Below, in pieces: positions 6,008 through 7,286 of a stretch of DNA of 7,286 nt. Source of the DNA: an uncultured Phenylobacterium sp. (GTDB lineage Bacteria; Pseudomonadota; Alphaproteobacteria; Caulobacterales; Caulobacteraceae). Positions within the stretch are counted from its first letter, which is position 1. Each line of letters opens with the position of its first letter. A model generated the notes under the pieces. It had not been told where the DNA came from. It was given only the letters and a program-made list of their open reading frames with translations, and searched no databases. The stretch spans positions 1 through 7,286 of the forward strand of contig CAMFIW010000127.1 in assembly GCA_945952355.1 (NCBI GenBank), written 5' to 3'. The translations under genes and the position numbers were made by a program.

Positions 6008-7227
6008 TGTCCCTCCGGTCCGGCCACGACCTTGGCGTCGTGCAGGCGCGCGATCTCGCCCGAGCTCAGCTTAAGCACATCGGCCAGCACCTCGTCGGTG
6101 TGCTGCCCCAGCCGCGGCGCGGCCGCGACGGGCTTGCGGGCGTCCTGCGGAATGGTCGCCATGGCGCCCGGCGCCGGATAGCTCAGCCCGCTCGGGTGAC
6201 GGATGTTCTCGAACAGCGGATTGTCCTTGTAGAGCCGTCGATCGTCCAAGGCCGCCTCCAGGGTCTGGTAGGCCCCCCAGGTTACGCCACCCGCATCGAA
6301 GGCCGGCGTCAGCTCGCGCGCGTCCTTGGCCGCGAACGCCTGCTCGAACAGCGGATAGAGTTCGGCCCGGTGGGTGAACCTCAGCCCCTCGTTCGTGGCG
6401 AAGGAAACGCCCAGCCGCGTCTCGACCGCCGCGACCTGGCCGGCGATGCCCAGCGCCTCCAGCGCCTTGCTCCACTGCTTGGGCGTGATCGCCAACAGCA
6501 TCAGCTTTTCGCCGTCGCGCGTGGTGAAGTCGCGACCGAAGGCGCCGAAGATGTCGTTGCCCATCCGTTGCCGCTGGACCCCCGTCTGCAGGGTCTCGGC
6601 CACGAAGCCGAGATTCGCCATTGTGGCGGCGCCGATGTCGGACAGCGGGGCGCGGATCTCCCGTCCGCCCTGCCCCCGCATCCGCGCCAGCAGAGCCGAG
6701 ACCAGCGAGAAGGCGCAATAGGCGCCCGTCAGCAGGTCCCAGGCGGCCAGCACGTGGTTCACCGGCCGCTCGTCGTCCGCAGGGCCGGTCATGAGCGGCA
6801 GGCCCAAGGCCGAATTGATCGTGTAGTCCATGCCCTGGGCGCCGTCGGCCCAGCCCATGACCCGCACGCAGATCAGGTCCTCGCGCAGCTTGCGAAGTGT
6901 TTCGTAAGACAGGAAGCCGTCGACCGGGAAGTTGGTCACGAACAGGCCGCCCTCTTCGCCGGGCGCCGCGGCGAGCCGCTGGGCCAGCTCGCGCCCCTCA
7001 GGCCGGCCGAGATCGATGGCGATCGACTTCTTGGCCTTGTTCAGGCCTTCCCAATAGAGGCTGTCGCCACCTTCGCTCAGCGGCCAGCGGCGGAAGTCCG
7101 GCCCGCCGCCGATATTGTCGAAGCGGATCACCTCGGCTCCGAACTGGGCCAGGTAGAGCCCGCAGGTCGGCGCCGCCACGAAGGCCGAGCCCTCGATCAC
7201 CCGCAGACCTTTCAGCAAGTCGTACAT
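6004..7227 (-). CDS. mct: Family III CoA-transferase (CaiB/BaiF), Mct-like
   Basis: A 407-residue cytosolic CoA-transferase. Family III enzymes move CoA between carboxylic acids through an aspartyl-CoA thioester. The likely catalytic residue is Asp164 in VLAAWDLLTGAY. The N-terminus (LRVIEGSAFVAAP, then AEVIRFDNIGGGPDFRRWP) and NKAKKSIAIDL are typical, as is the C-terminal PRLGQHTDEVLADVLKLSS. From memory, the EGSAFVAAP start, the IGGG-D-RRWP stretch and the GAFGRDF segment (about residue 228 on) resemble Chloroflexus mesaconyl-CoA C1-C4 CoA transferase (2-methylfumaryl-CoA isomerase) more than formyl-CoA or carnitine transferases. The symbol marks this resemblance; activity is not proven. 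The ATG at 7227 directly follows the stop of the upstream gene with no gap, and its own stop overlaps the hydratase start. With an acyl-CoA dehydrogenase tail upstream, it sits in an acyl-CoA catabolic operon. Confidence 0.8.
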   Translation of the reverse strand: MYDLLKGLRVIEGSAFVAAPTCGLYLAQFGAEVIRFDNIGGGPDFRRWPLSEGGDSLYWEGLNKAKKSIAIDLGRPEGRELAQRLAAAPGEEGGLFVTNFPVDGFLSYETLRKLREDLICVRVMGWADGAQGMDYTINSALGLPLMTGPADDERPVNHVLAAWDLLTGAYCAFSLVSALLARMRGQGGREIRAPLSDIGAATMANLGFVAETLQTGVQRQRMGNDIFGAFGRDFTTRDGEKLMLLAITPKQWSKALEALGIAGQVAAVETRLGVSFATNEGLRFTHRAELYPLFEQAFAAKDARELTPAFDAGGVTWGAYQTLEAALDDRRLYKDNPLFENIRHPSGLSYPAPGAMATIPQDARKPVAAAPRLGQHTDEVLADVLKLSSGEIARLHDAKVVAGPEGQ

Positions 7228-7286
7228 TCAGAAGCTCTTCGGCATGCCCAGCACATGGGTTCCCACGTGGCTGAGGATCAGGTTCG
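7228..7286 (-). CDS. C-terminal end of a probable acyl-CoA dehydrogenase (partial)
   Basis: Only the last 18 codons and the TGA stop (7230-7228) are in the window, reading NLILSHVGTHVLGMPKSF. Acyl-CoA dehydrogenases often end in a segment like IQRNIIA-RVLGLPK, which this tail resembles, and such an enzyme fits the neighbouring CoA-transferase and hydratase. The stop codon touches the start codon of the CoA-transferase gene, so the open frame is clearly the upstream gene of the same operon. The family call rests on 18 residues and context alone. Confidence 0.55.
   Translation of the reverse strand, partial: NLILSHVGTHVLGMPKSF

Noticed and set aside
5102..6181. 359-codon plus-strand frame opposite the hydratase
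   Set aside because: Antisense to a crotonase with both catalytic glutamates; the product is His/Arg/Gln-rich with no family resemblance.

Overview
The window looks like chromosomal DNA from a GC-rich alphaproteobacterium, most likely in or near Caulobacteraceae (Caulobacter/Phenylobacterium type). The grounds are about two-thirds G+C, third codon positions near 90% G/C in the clear genes, a GCTATAGC promoter element close to the Caulobacter housekeeping -10 (GCTANAWC), and the look of the RNase D, PurM and acyl-CoA proteins. The taxon is inferred from memory of these families, not from a search. Nearly all genes are core or metabolic. I see no phage, IS, CRISPR, toxin-antitoxin or defence genes.

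The left edge is not genomic. Positions 6-39 are the Illumina Nextera read-2 transposon adapter, and positions 1-5 fit the end of an i7 index. Any protein called from the first start codons carries an artefactual N-terminus (MGSEMCIRDR). Native sequence begins at about 40, and the first real gene, a D-2-hydroxyacid dehydrogenase, most likely starts at the ATG at 50.

Layout: (1) 50-1036 (+) D-2-hydroxyacid dehydrogenase with a hairpin just past its stop; (2) 1037-1451, a 415-bp GC-rich stretch without a convincing gene, holding GGTGGA-type repeats; (3) 3746-1452 (-) rnd, yccF and a DedA-family gene in one direction, with yccF and dedA 11 bp apart; (4) a 71-bp divergent intergenic region between rnd and purM with a palindromic -10 element that could serve both genes, and rnd probably leaderless; (5) 3818-4849 (+) purM, not followed by purN; (6) 4850-5221, a lower-GC stretch with one possible small orphan gene; (7) from the right edge inward (-), the tail of a probable acyl-CoA dehydrogenase, a family III CoA-transferase resembling mesaconyl-CoA C1-C4 transferase (Mct), and an AUH-like enoyl-CoA hydratase, joined by a zero-gap junction and an ATGA overlap.

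Functional reading: rnd acts in RNA processing, yccF and dedA encode inner-membrane proteins, and purM acts in de novo purine synthesis. The right-hand operon probably oxidises or rearranges an acyl-CoA, possibly a branched C5 dicarboxylyl-CoA such as mesaconyl- or itaconyl-CoA. I found no plainly new system. The points most worth following are the adapter artefact, the CoA operon, the symmetric promoter with leaderless rnd, and the hairpin over the yccF ribosome-binding site.
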